NCBI RefSeq assembly: GCF_026230105.1
Contig: NC_079485.1
Location: 17,277,232-17,341,231 of the forward strand
Reading direction: 5' to 3'
DNA length: 64,000 nt
DNA from: Diorhabda sublineata
Taxonomy: Eukaryota > Arthropoda > Insecta > Coleoptera > Chrysomelidae
The notes beneath the pieces are model-generated. The model ran no database searches. It was not told the origin of the DNA and saw nothing but the letters and a program-made list of their open reading frames with translations. Shown here one piece after another: positions 1-9,767 of this stretch. The number at the start of each line of letters is the position of its first letter. Position 1 is the first letter of the stretch. A program made the position numbers and the translations under genes.

Positions 1-510
1 TTTTTTATGTAACGATATTTGCAGATTTACTTCATGAATTATTTGTTTTTGGTTTTGTTGTAAAACATTTATAGCACTATCATATCTTTCTTCATCATCT
101 GAATCTAGAGTTGCAAAAAGCCATTTATCAATTTTACCTACTGCATTTATTAATCCTTTTTTTAATCCTCAATGCGGATAAATGTTTTTTGATTTTTTAT
201 CTAAAGTATTAATCAAAATTTCTGTTCTGCTTGGTGATTGTTCATCTAAATTATGATATGAAATAGGATTTGTAGCGTTTGCTTGAGATAAATTATTTTT
301 TAAATTATAATAATATTGTTTCAAATTATTAATTTGTTTGTGAATAAATTCTAAATCTATATAATATATAAAAGTGTGTTTAGTATATATAAGATTACCG
401 GTTCCTAAATTAATGGGTAATAGTAAGTTATTTGCTTTTATAATTGCTATGTCTTCTGTCTTAGTCGTCTTGTAAGTAAGTAGAATTATTAATACTGTCG
501 TCAGCTTCAT
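1..510 (-). pseudogene. env: Env (fusion glycoprotein) fragment of element 1
   Basis: The reading frame opens at 510 with a short hydrophobic leader, consistent with a signal peptide, and runs 113 codons to a stop near 169. The same protein similarity continues to the window edge. Just after the stop comes a Gly/Lys-rich segment followed by an acidic stretch, resembling the cleavage-site and fusion-peptide region of the errantivirus/baculovirus F-type envelope family. The first 50 bases overlap the end of the integrase frame in another frame, as usual for errantiviral env, which is expressed from a spliced RNA. Elements 2 and 3 carry related env pieces. The stop at the putative cleavage region makes it non-functional. 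The family call rests on position, leader and similarity between copies. Confidence 0.7.
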
Positions 511-1340
511 TATTCTGTAACAATTTTTCTGTTTTAGTTTTTGGTTTTCTGATTATGTTTTTATGATAAGTTCCTCTATCAGTCTCTAAGAATATTCCAG
601 AATCTTTTATAATTTCTACTTTTTTGAATTTTGGTAGTTTTTTATCTCTAAATTTTGTTTTTATATAAGCTATATTTTGATTTTCATAGGAAGGGGGATC
701 ATTTCTCTTATTTATTATTTTTTCTTTAATATTAGCATTTCTATCCTTAATTTTTTTCATATAATAATTTGGAGATTTCTTTGTGATTTTGTATATAATT
801 GGATATTATTAGATGATCGTCTAAATCAAACGGATCGGGGTTATTTATATGACCTTTAATAATTTCAAAGGGTGTGAATTGTGTTACGCAGTGAATTGAA
901 TTGTTATAATTTTATATAGAATGTTTTATTAATTGGTTAGATGTTAAATTTTTATTATTTTCTTTTATACATCTGAAATGTTCAATTAGACGAGAATGAA
1001 AACGTTCTACAGGTGAATTGGAGTTACTATTTTTTGATGTTGTATAATGTAATTCAATTTTATGTAGTTTGTAAAAATCTTGCAGGTCGTTATTCTTGAA
1101 CTTTGTTATGAACATCTATTATAGTTAAATATGACTGATTTGTTATTTTAAAAGTATCTATATGTATATGTTCGAATGGTTTACCAGCTATTGGGGTTAA
1201 ATTAAATTTAATTACTGGAGGGTTTCTATCATATTTATTCTTTTGACAAGTTTCACAATTATTAATAAAATTTTCTATATCCTGTAGCATCTTAGGCCAA
1301 TAGTATTTTTCAGTTAATGATTTCATTAATTCGTTAATTC
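461..1340 (-). pseudogene. Integrase, broken (element 1)
   Basis: The zinc-binding part lies at 1090-1326, with a CxxC pair (CETCQK) after a tyrosine/tryptophan-rich stretch typical of Ty3/Gypsy integrases. The core starts with the HIDTF motif carrying the first catalytic Asp and breaks off after TIIDV. The frame resumes at 912-1115 with the SPVER motif carrying the catalytic Glu. About 40 residues are missing between them compared with element 2, including the segment with the second catalytic Asp (ADCGSEF in element 2). The C-terminal basic region is at 461-760. The frame is split by a deletion and a frameshift. The enzyme would normally insert the cDNA; this copy cannot. Confidence 0.88.
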
Positions 1341-1341
1341 C

Positions 1342-1815
1342 TCAATGTTCTTCAGTTAAAATATCTTTGACAACATTTGTACAATGAATAAATTTAAATG
1401 CTGCATTTTTAAAATATTTTTGTACTGTAGCTATAAATCGTTCTGGTTTTAAGGGTTCTCTAAAGTATAATGAGTAAAGTTGTTTAGGATCAATATATTC
1501 TTTAACGAACCGAACTATATTATTTTCTAAATCTCTCTTAGATAAAATTACATATATACGCGTATTATCGAAACATTTTTCTCTTCCTGTTCTTATATTA
1601 TTTACTTCGCCACTTGTTATTAAAATTTGATTTTTATAAGTGTTCAATGATCTATTTGAAATTGGTATTTCTAATATCGGGTTTTCTAAGGAAGAATGTA
1701 TTGTTTATAAGTCTGAGTCTCTGTTTAATGGTGGCCGTATTTGAATATCTGATATAATATTTATTTTATCATTTGATATTTTTTATTTCTTCATTATGTA
1801 TAATTTTTTCAACAT
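1342..1815 (-). pseudogene. Pol linker between RNase H and integrase (element 1)
   Basis: The open frame at 1342-1647 (101 codons) links RNase H to the integrase zinc domain. It ends with EEH just before the integrase zinc-binding part; this His may be the first ligand of the HHCC finger. 1650-1815 is the same linker after an in-frame stop. No enzymatic motif is seen. Such spacers are normal in errantiviral Pol. Elements 2 and 3 lack it. Confidence 0.6.
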
Positions 1816-1819
1816 CATT

Positions 1820-2540
1820 TCAATATGATAAATCAGGTAATAAATCATCATCTATTGGTTCAAAATCATTTGGTAAATTGTCTATTTCTCGCTGAATTAT
1901 TGAATCCAAATCATCGATGTTAACATTTAATGATTCCGATTCTAAGGCATATATATGGCAATCTGGTCTTATTCTTGATAATGGTTCTGCTACTAAATTG
2001 GATTTTCCTTTTAAGTATTTAATTTCATAATTATATTCTTCTAATTTTAGTCTCCATCTAACTAATCTTGAATTTGGTTCTTTAAGTGATATTAACCATT
2101 GTAAGGGTTTATAGTCTGCATATATAGTAAATTTTGTTCCAAATAGATTAGGTCGATAATATTTACATGCCCATACAATTGCTAATAATTCTTTTTCTAT
2201 CGTCGAATAATTTGTCTCTGCATCATTTAATGCTCTTGAGGCGTAAGAGATTGGGTGTCCCTCTTGAGACAATACCGCTCCTATTGCATACTTTGATGCA
2301 TCAGTTGTCAAGTGGAATTGTTTATTAAAATCTGGATAAGCTAAGATAGGTTCTGAAATTAATAGTTGTTTGCAAATGTTAAAGCAATTGATAAATTCTT
2401 GTGTGAGTTCTACTTTTTTGTCCGTTTTCAAACATATTGTTATTGGTTTTGTGATTTTTGCAAAATTTTTAATAAATTTTCTATAATATCCTAATAGTCC
2501 TAAAAATGATTTAATTTGTTTTGCGTGTAAGGTATAGGAA
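1820..2540 (-). pseudogene. RNase H domain of Pol (element 1)
   Basis: The 203-codon frame 1820-2431 shows the Ty3/Gypsy RNase H signature in order: TTDAS (first Asp), the IEKELLAIVW helix (Glu), ADYKPL (usually TDHKPL, so His is replaced) and NLVAEPLSR (usually NLVADALSR, so the last acidic Asp is replaced by Glu). 2432-2540 encodes the RT thumb (FLGLLGYYRKFI type) in a shifted frame. The domain removes RNA from RNA/DNA hybrids during reverse transcription. The substituted positions suggest decay. Confidence 0.9.
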
Positions 2541-3499
2541 AAATTTTTATAGCTTCAATTTTTTTTTGGTTTGGGTTTAATGCCTTCTGGTGTAACGATA
2601 TGTCCAAGAAATTCTACTTCTTTACATAAAAATTCGCATTTATCTAATTGAGTTTTTAGACGGGCTTTTCTTAATTTGTAAAATACTGCTTGTAAATTTT
2701 GCATGTGTTCTTGTAGGCACGTACTAAATATTATAATATCGCCCATGTATACTAAACAAATTTTGTTTTGTAATTCCTCTAAAATTTCATCCATGACTCT
2801 TTGAAATATTGCAGGTGAATTTTTTAATCCGAATGGCATTCTGAGAAATTCGTAATGTCCATTATCTACACTAAAACCTGTTTTCTCTATTGAATCTTTT
2901 GACATTTAAATTTGGTGGAAGCCACTCGCTAAATCTAATGTTGTAAAATATTGGGCTATTCCTAATTCATCTAATATGTCGGTAATGTTCAGAACTGGAT
3001 ATCTATCAGAAATAGTTTTTTCATTTAACTTTCTATAATCAATTACCAATCTCCATTTTTGTTTTCCAGGTGCATCTAATTTTTTACTTACAATCCATAT
3101 GGGTGAACTCCAAGGGGAATATGAGGCTCTTATACATTTTTCTAACATTTCATTAATATGTTTTTGTACTTCTTCTTTATGTATGTATGGGTATCTATAA
3201 GATTTCACATGTACTGGAATTTCGTCAGTTGTTTTTATTGAGTGTTTTATTTTAGATGTAAAAGTTAATGGATCTCCTGGTTTCAAAAAGATATCGGAAA
3301 ATTTTTTACATGATTTGGTTATATTATTTTTTTCTTCATCATTCATATGGTTGGTTCTAATTAATTTACTTACATCTATATTATGTTGATTATATTTTTG
3401 TTGATTGCCAATTATATTTTCGTTTTCTTTCAAATAATTAAAATTATGAATTTCATATTGGTTTGTTTCAAAAGGATGGACTTTAAGAGGTTCATTCAA
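2541..3499 (-). pseudogene. Reverse transcriptase domain of Pol (element 1), catalytic Asp lost
   Basis: Two frames separated by one stop codon make up the RT. 2906-3499 has the SPWSSPIW motif, the WRLVIDYRKLN motif and LDLASGFHQI with the first catalytic Asp. 2555-2905 has the RMPFGLKNSP motif and the palm motif that is normally Y-x-D-D. Here it reads YMGD, so the first Asp of the pair is Gly. With the stop between motifs A and B the enzyme is inactive. The N-terminal sequence before RT (NEPLKVHPFETNQYEIHNF) is the segment that reappears in elements 2 and 3 just before their deletion. Confidence 0.93.
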
Positions 3500-4060
3500 A
3501 GTTATAGAGATTGTTTTAAATGTTTCATTTATTATTTCAACTATAGCATAGCCGTTTTGTGCTACTGTTAATGTTTCTGGTATATATTTCCTAAATGTGT
3601 TTTGTTTACTAAAATTTCTCCATTTAATATATTTACTGGTAATGATTTTAATAATTTTTCGGTAGGTCCAATGTCAAATGAGAATTTTATATCAGTTGGT
3701 TTCCTAAATTTTATTGGAATTGATACTTTTTTGTTATTTAATTGTTTATTAGTGAATCAATATTCAATTGCATTTTGATCATATCTTCTACTCCTAGTAT
3801 TCCGTCAAAAAAGTCGTGAAAATCGTATAAAATGAAATCGCGGGGATTTCTGCTTGATGTCTAATTATTTTACTATTTAGAGATGTTCGAATCTGTACAT
3901 TTGAATGATACATACATTGAGGATAATACTTCTCAACAATTGAAGTCTTTAATATTGATGTGTTACTTCCTGTATCTATTAATAATCTTAATTTTCGATT
4001 TTCAATTTCAATATATGGTAACGGATTATTTGCTGCAATATTTATTTCAACTATTTTTAA
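3500..4060 (-). pseudogene. Retroviral-type aspartic protease region (element 1)
   Basis: Reading leftward from 4060, the frame contains LLIDTGSNTS at about 3955-3985, the catalytic DTG loop of retroviral aspartic proteases, about 20 residues after the end of Gag. The downstream part is broken by stops and frameshifts down to 3500, where the RT leader begins. The protease would cleave Gag and Pol. Elements 2 and 3 have no DTG motif at this position. Confidence 0.8.
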
Positions 4061-4437
4061 TTTTTCTTCCGAAGCTCTTTTCGAAAATTTACAGTTTGAT
4101 CATTATTTTCATCTGGTTCAAATAAATTCTGAAAATCAATTATTTTTTCTTCTTCTTCATTATCCTTACAATTGTTATTGTATAATTCCTCAGATATAAA
4201 ATTTGGTGTCTCATTTCGTGATTGGAAATATCTAGTATTATTTGCATTATTATTATTATAATTGTTATTAAAGTTTACATGTCTACTGGGTTTACCTGAA
4301 AAATTTCTCGATGTCGTAGACATCAGTTCTGATCTTGGTAAACGGTTTACAGGTATTTGGTTTGGCCGGAAAACATTTTTCCTGGTGCCAAACACCTGCG
4401 CGTTTTTTAGACAATTTTGCCTCCTTTGTGGTATATT
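4057..4437 (-). pseudogene. gag: Gag C-terminal part (element 1), Asn-rich
   Basis: The 112-codon frame starts in the middle of Gag: it matches the region of elements 2 and 3 beginning at their MPQRRQNYP segment, then an Asn run, then a Glu/Asp-rich tail before protease. No CCHC zinc knuckle is visible; an Arg/Asn-rich tail takes its place, which is common in errantivirus Gag. The N-terminal two thirds are missing because of a deletion joining the leader at about 4440 to this point. Confidence 0.8.
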
Positions 4438-4504
4438 ATTATTATATACTGAAGTACTTAGTTCGAATTTTTATCGCACTTTGCGTAAAACTCGCGGCCG
4501 CACT

Positions 4505-4522
4505 ATCCTACTGACTGAGCCA
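4505..4522 (-). promoter_or_regulatory. Primer binding site, tRNA-Ser type (element 1)
   Basis: On the minus strand the bases next to the LTR read TGGCTCAGTCAGTAGGAT. This is close to the tRNA-Ser-complementary primer site TGGCGCAGTCGGTAGGAT known from 297/17.6-type elements, with two differences. It marks the inner edge of the 5' LTR. Confidence 0.75.
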
Positions 4523-4743
4523 AATATAATTTTCGGTGTTCGAAAATTATTTTTAAAAATTTTTTCAGTACAAAAATTACAATTAATCTTGTATTATTGA
4601 ATGGTTACAATTAATCTCTCAAGCGAACTAACTATAAACATTCTTTCGTTTATATAATAAAATTATTGCTGACAATTTATTTACAATATTTGATACTATT
4701 GCGTTTTATCAAAATGACCTTCTAGAATTTTCTCTCCATAACT
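4523..4743 (-). repeat. 5' LTR of element 1
   Basis: About 221 bp. It begins AGTTA (4743-4739 on the minus strand) and ends just before the primer site. It aligns throughout with the LTRs at 4747-4947 and 31774-31999, including the shared block TTTATAGTTAGTTCGCTTG and an A-rich 3' end. The similarity is clear but far from identical, so it is not the partner LTR of either other element. Confidence 0.85.
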
Positions 4744-4746
4744 TCT

Positions 4747-4947
4747 AGTTACATATAGAAAATTCTTGAAGGACATTTTATAAAGACGCAATTTTATCAA
4801 ATATCGTAAATAATGTATCAGCATTTATTTTATTATAAATAAGACTTTTGTAAACAACTTAACAATGTTTATAATTAGTTCGCTCTTGAGATTAATTGTA
4901 TTCATTCAAATATTGTAAAATAAAATTCGAAAACCGAAATTTATAAG
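4747..4947 (+). repeat. 5' LTR of element 2
   Basis: About 201 bp. It starts AGTTACATATAGAAAATTC and ends before the TGG of the primer site. It matches the LTR at 31774-31999 along its length, with a deletion of about 15-20 bp in the A-rich part near its 3' end. Confidence 0.85.
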
Positions 4948-4957
4948 TGGCGCAGTC
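4948..4957 (+). promoter_or_regulatory. Primer binding site (element 2)
   Basis: TGGCGCAGTC fits the first ten bases complementary to the 3' end of tRNA-Ser. The following bases (ATTCGGATT) differ from element 1's site but equal those of element 3, a marker linking elements 2 and 3. Confidence 0.7.
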
Positions 4958-5187
4958 ATTCGGATTAGTGCGGTCGCGATTTTTCACGCAAAATGCGATA
5001 GAAATTCCGACTACGTACTTCAGTACAGCAGCACTAGACCTACGTGTTCGACGAGGAACTTCAGGACTTCAGATAGCTGTAAGTGCCAAGTCAAGTTTCC
5101 TTATTATTTTTATTTCTTTTTATTATCCATCCTTATCAAACCTTTGAATAAGGAAGAGATAATTTAATAACTTTGAATATTAATTTT

Positions 5188-6475
5188 ATGAACGATTTAG
5201 ATACGTTATTGAATACATTTAGTAATCTAAACTTGAAAGGGAATCCAGATTATACAAGAATGACAACTTCAAATCCGAAAACCCTAAATTGGGAACTATT
5301 CAAACTTAAATTAGAAGATATTGAACCATATGATGGAAATAAAAATACATTAAATAAATTCATAAATAGATGTGAGAACTTAATAGAGACATACTCGGTT
5401 TATAATGATCAAGACATTAATAACCATGTATTAGAATGTATACAAGAGAAATTAATCGATAAAGCTGAATTAATGGTAGGAAATAGGATAGAATTAAATA
5501 CTTGGTCTAAATTAAAAGAAGCGTTGATAACAATGTTTCGCGTTTAGGCGCGATTTAGATTGCATTTTACAAGAATTAACTAGAACAAGACCGTTTAAAA
5601 ATGAAAATCTGATAGCTTTCGGAAATAGACTTCAATTGTTAAAAAGTCAAACTATACAAATAATTAGTAACAATTTAAATTTAAGCGAAATTGACAAGAG
5701 GTGTCAAATAATCATTGTGAGAAGACAGCCTTGAACACCTTTATAGCGGGATGTTCAGGTATTATACGCAATAATATGTATTAGAAAAAGCCTAACTCTT
5801 TAGAGGATGCTAATACTTTACGGCCAATTTTATGAGCCTAGAGTTAGATACAGCAACAATAATAATAACAATAATAATTTTAAAACTAATTCAATAAATA
5901 ATAATAGAAATAATAATAATAACAACCCCTACTATCAAAAATATCAACAATATGATAATAATTATAACAGAAACCAATTTAACAATAATCAAAGATATAA
6001 TAACAACAATAATTATAATAATGAAAAATATAATAATAATAATAACAATTATAATAATTTTCATACTCAACCGATAAATGTAAATCCCATGCCACAAAGA
6101 AGGCAAAACTATCCGACAAACGCACAAGTACCAGGAAAAATATTTTCCGTCCAAACCAAATACCTGCAAACCGTTTGTCAAGACCAGAACCGATGTCTAC
6201 GACATCGAGAAATTTTTCCAATAAACCTAGTAGACGTGTAAATAATAATAATAATTATAATAATGATAATAATGCAAACAATAATAGATATTTCCAATCA
6301 CGAAATGAACGACAAAATTTTACATCAGAAGAGTTATACAATAGTAATTATAAAGATAAAGAAGAAGAAGAGGTAATTGATTTCCAGCATTTGTTTGAGC
6401 GTGATGAAAATAATGATCAAACAGTAAATTTTCGGAAAGAGCCTCGAAAAAAGAATCAAAAATAGAAGAAATAAA
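5188..6475 (+). pseudogene. gag: Gag (element 2), frameshifted, Asn-rich tail
   Basis: The ATG at 5188 begins the frame; the same start context recurs in element 3 at 32227. The first 120 codons hold a capsid-like helical region (PYDGNKNTLNKFINRCENL), typical of Ty3/Gypsy Gag, where small aromatic and charged blocks alternate. A frameshift at about 5545 and further breaks between 5690 and 5810 interrupt the capsid. The tail (5845-6470) is an Asn/Tyr/Arg-rich region with long AAT/AAC codon runs and no CCHC knuckle. It ends in a Glu/Asp-rich segment (EEEEVIDFQ). Gag would package the RNA. The opposite-strand Ile/Val-rich frames here are reading shadows. Confidence 0.87.
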
Positions 6476-7342
6476 TTTTACTCCTAATGATCCATTAACA
6501 TACTTTGAAAATTTCATAGAATCTAACGAATCAGAGCCCAGTGAAAAAATAATTGAAATAAATTTCACATCTAAAATTCATCACCAAAAATTCAAAAATT
6601 CATAAAAATGAAAGAATCGGGATTAAATCATTGTAAAGGAATAAATGAACAAATAGAAATAGATAGATAAATTATTTGATGAAGAAGAAAAAGATAAATT
6701 AAATGTAACAGAGAAGAATTCAGAAGAAAATATTATAATAGTAGGAAAAATGAATAATAATACAAAAGGAGAATTAGAAGTAGAATTATTTGATAAAGTG
6801 GAATTAAATGTAGAATTACAATATACGGAATTAGATGAATTAAAAATGAATGAAAATGATAATGAAAGTGGAGTAAAAGAAAATGTAATAGAATTAAACA
6901 GAGAAATAAATGAAATAAATAATGATATGACAATGGACGAAAAAGATATAAATGATGTTATAAAAATAGATAATGATATATTAGAAAAAGAATATTATGT
7001 TATAAAACCTGAATTAAATACAAATATCTTGGATATACAAAATCAAAATAATATGATTAATAAAAGAGACATGAATAATGAAAATGAGAAAATGGTTAAT
7101 AATTATGAAATAATTAACAAACAAATTGATAAGAATAATAGTAATATAAGTTTAAAATATTTCAATAGAAAATTAAATGCGATATTAAATGAAAAGATAA
7201 TAGAAAAACAATTTTGGAAAAATAAATATTATCATTCATTAAAATGGTACGCAATTCAAGAAATTATAAAATGGATTTTTATACTAAGACCTTTCTTTCT
7301 TTTTTATTGTTATGTTATAAGAATAGATAAGATTTATAATTA
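6476..7342 (+). pseudogene. Unrecognised Glu/Asn/Lys-rich ORF replacing protease (element 2)
   Basis: The longest open part is 6750-7342 (197 codons). With element 3 as a guide, similarity begins about 6476, right after Gag. The protein is rich in Glu, Asn, Ile and Lys and likely helical or coiled. It then has a basic/aromatic block (QFWKNKYYHSLKWYAIQEI) and a hydrophobic C-terminus (IIKWIFILRPFFLFYCYV) that could be a membrane segment. There is no DTG, YxDD, RNase H or zinc motif. It occupies the place of protease and RT in element 1, and a matching ORF sits in element 3 at 33530-34417. I do not recognise the family. It could be sequence captured from a host gene or a much-diverged element gene. 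Confidence 0.75.
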
Positions 7343-7788
7343 ATAGATAATAAATAAGTAAAATATAAAAAAAATTAGTAAACTTTTAGAAACTATAATA
7401 ATAAAAAGTTATTATTAATTAGAATATATATAAGAAATTTAATAATATAATTCATAACTTTGTTTATTCAACTAATGGAAAAAGAAAATAATATAAAAAT
7501 TTAAATTATAATCAATATAACACAAATGAAACGTTTAAGACAATTTATATAATTTTAAATAAGCCTCTTAGTGTTTATCCTAACAACAAACCATTATGAA
7601 ATTCATAATTTTAATTATTTGAAAGAGAACGAAAAAATAATTAGCGAAAAATATTATTGGCCTAAAATGCTACAAGATATAGAAAATTTTATTAATAATT
7701 GCGAAATATGCCAAAAGAATAAATATGATAGAAATCCACCAGTAATTAAATTCAATTTAACCCCAACAGCCAGTAAACCATTTGAACA
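7343..7788 (+). pseudogene. Non-coding AT-rich spacer and integrase zinc domain (element 2)
   Basis: 7343-7524 is non-coding and A/T-rich, shared with element 3. From about 7525 (AATGAAACGTTTAAG) homology to element 1 upstream of RT resumes. It runs through the NQYEIHNFNYLKENE-like segment to about 7643, then jumps to integrase (YYWPKML, CEICQKNKYDR zinc motif) up to 7788. There the Helitron interrupts it after FEH. The jump removes all of RT and RNase H. Confidence 0.85.
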
Positions 7789-7913
7789 TCTAGTCTAGTC
7801 TAATCTAGTCTAGTCTAGTCTAGTCTAGTCTAGTCTAGTCTAGTCTAGTCTAGTCTAGTCTTCTAGTCTTCTAGTCTTCTAATCTAATCTAATCTAATCT
7901 TATAATCTTCTTC
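7789..7913 (+). repeat. TCTAG-type pentamer minisatellite at Helitron 5' end
   Basis: A tandem run of (TAGTC)n shifts to CTTCTAGT units and then to (TAATC)n. It lies between the TC terminus and the conserved Helitron head. Terminal tandem tracts of this kind occur in some insect Helitrons. Confidence 0.85.
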
Positions 7914-8416
7914 TAATATATAAAATTCTCGTGTCACAGTTTTCGTTGCCATACTCCTCCGAAACGGCTTGACCGATTTTGATGAAATTTTTTGTGCTTA
8001 TCTGGTATCTATGAGAATCGGCCAACATCTATTTTTCATCCCCCTAAATGTTAAGGGTAGTCCACCCCTAAATTTTTTTTTATTTTTTAGACAAAATTTT
8101 TAATTTCTATTTTTTTATGATACAACATACAAAAATACATACAATGCTCAATTTTCACCCTTCTACGATCAACCCTTATTTTTTAATAGCCATTTTAGTA
8201 ATTTAATCATTTTTCCTCTCTGGTCGAAAACTGATCAATCGTCATTTAATTAGTTATCCCCGCCAGATGTCTACAGGTGTCACTTCTGACCCAGTAAACA
8301 GCACGGAGTAGGGATGAGAACGAAGCCGCTCTCCTTTCTTTCTCACTCCCTATACAGTTGTCGGCCATCATTATTATTAATTTGATCATTAATCATTTAA
8401 CAAAACAATTATATTA

Positions 8417-8689
8417 TTGAACGTAATATGTATTCCTATTATACCTACAGATGTGCCAATTCAATTCAAACGTATTCAGTTTCAGATTAGATTGGCATTT
8501 GCAATGACTATCAACAAATCCCAATGTCAAACCATGTCTGTTTGTGGATTAGATTTGAGAACACCATGTTTTTCACACGGACAATTATACGTGGCATGCT
8601 CTCGAGTGGGTAAACCATCCAGTTTGTTTGTGTTAGCTAAAGATGGACTAACAAAAAATATTGTTCACGCTATAGCATTAAGAGATTGA
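8417..8689 (+). pseudogene. Helitron Pif1-like helicase C-terminal remnant, unit 1
   Basis: 90 codons match the last part of Pif1/RecD-type helicases: FAMTINKSQCQT (usually SQGQT), then GQLYVACSRVGKP, the motif VI region. It ends at the stop after ALRD. The Walker motifs and the Rep nuclease domain are absent, so this is a remnant without activity. The Gly to Cys change in SQCQT differs from unit 2. Confidence 0.85.
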
Positions 8690-8947
8690 TATTGTTTAAT
8701 AGTGTTACTGTCGTAATTGTTTAATTAATGATATATAATTTTAAGGAATAAATTATAATAACTTAAAAATAATGTTTGCCTTTTGTTATTTTCATATTCC
8801 CTCATCGTTCACAGCGCTCCATGCTTATTTCACGCGTATACCACATTCTTACCTACATACAATATACACATTCTAACATACATACATACTTACAATAAGT
8901 AAGCTATTTTTTGTCTACACTAGAAATTACTAGGGAATTATTTATAT

Positions 8948-8976
8948 GGCAAAACAACGTTTGCCGGGTCAGCTAG
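8948..8976 (+). other. Helitron 3' terminal hairpin and CTAG end, unit 1
   Basis: GGCAAA, loop ACAACG, TTTGCC form a 6-bp stem (8948-8965), followed by 11 bases ending CTAG at 8976. Helitrons carry such a hairpin 10-12 bases before the end; it signals the end of rolling-circle transfer. Confidence 0.88.
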
Positions 8977-9179
8977 TAATATATAAAATTCTTGTGTCAC
9001 AGTTTTCGTTGCCATACTCCTCCGAAACGGCTTGACCGATTTTGATGAAATTTTTGTGCTTATCCGGTATCTATGAGAATCCGCCAACATCTATTTTTCA
9101 TCCCCCTAAATGTTAGGGGTAGTCCACCCCTAAATTTTTTTTTATTTTTTTAGACAAAATTTTTAATTTCTATTTTATT

Positions 9180-9509
9180 ATGATACAACATACAAAAATA
9201 CATACAATCCTCAATTTTCACCCTTCTACGATCAACCCTCTCATACCACGGATTCCTATTATACCTACAGATGTGCCAATTCAATTCAAACGTGTTCAGT
9301 TTCCGATTAGATTGGCATTTGCAATGACTATCAACAAATTCCAAGGTCAAACGATGTCTGTTTGTGGATTAGATTTGAGAACACCATGTTTTTCACACGG
9401 ACAATTATACGTGGCAAGCTCTCGAGTGGGTAAACCATCCAGTTTGTTTGTGTTAGCTAAAGATGGACTAACAAAAAATATTGTTCACGCTATAGCATTA
9501 AGAGATTGA
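9180..9509 (+). pseudogene. Helitron Pif1-like helicase C-terminal remnant, unit 2
   Basis: This is the second copy of the same helicase tail, with FAMTINKFQGQT and GQLYVASSRVGKP. The upstream 20-30 codons read through non-coding Helitron head sequence; real helicase similarity starts about 9258 at IPTDVPIQF. It is nearly identical to unit 1 downstream, which supports a recent tandem origin. Confidence 0.82.
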
Positions 9510-9767
9510 TATTGTTTAATAGTGTTACTGTCGTAATTGTTTAATTAATGATATATAATTTTAAGGAATAAATTATAATAATTTAAAAATAATGTTTGCC
9601 TTTTGTTATTTTTATATTCCCTCATCGTTCACAGCGCTCCATGCTTATTTCACGCATATACCACATTCTTACATACATTCAATATACACATTCTAACATA
9701 CATACATACTTACAATAAGTAAGCTATTTTTTGTCTACACTAGAAATTACTAGGAAATTATTTATAT

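Larger units (their letters stand above)
1..4743 (-). mobile_element. Errantivirus-like Ty3/Gypsy element 1 (env to 5' LTR, window edge truncates it)
   Basis: Read on the minus strand the order is LTR, primer site, gag, protease, RT, RNase H, integrase, env, which is the order of insect errantiviruses. The LTR begins AGTTA as in the gypsy group. The primer site resembles the tRNA-Ser type known from 297/17.6. Relative to the gag of elements 2 and 3, most of gag is deleted: the leader sequence jumps at about 4440 straight into the last third of gag. There are in-frame stops in RT and env, frameshifts, and a deletion in the integrase core, so this is a dead copy. The 3' LTR lies beyond the window start. 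It is the only copy here that retains protease, RT and RNase H, so it serves as the reference for the other two. Confidence 0.93.

Noticed and set aside
5891..6221. Long Ile/Val/Tyr-rich minus-strand frames over Gag of element 2 (also 32932-33367)
   Set aside because: They are complements of the AAT/AAC codon runs of Gag and have no independent support.
6733..6933. Leu/His-rich frame opposite the Glu-rich ORF (also 33816-34016)
   Set aside because: Complement of GAA/AAT-rich coding sequence; composition explained by the real frame.
7789..7913. Pentamer array considered as a telomere-like or CRISPR-like repeat
   Set aside because: Units are 5 bp without spacers and the array lies inside the Helitron 5' end.
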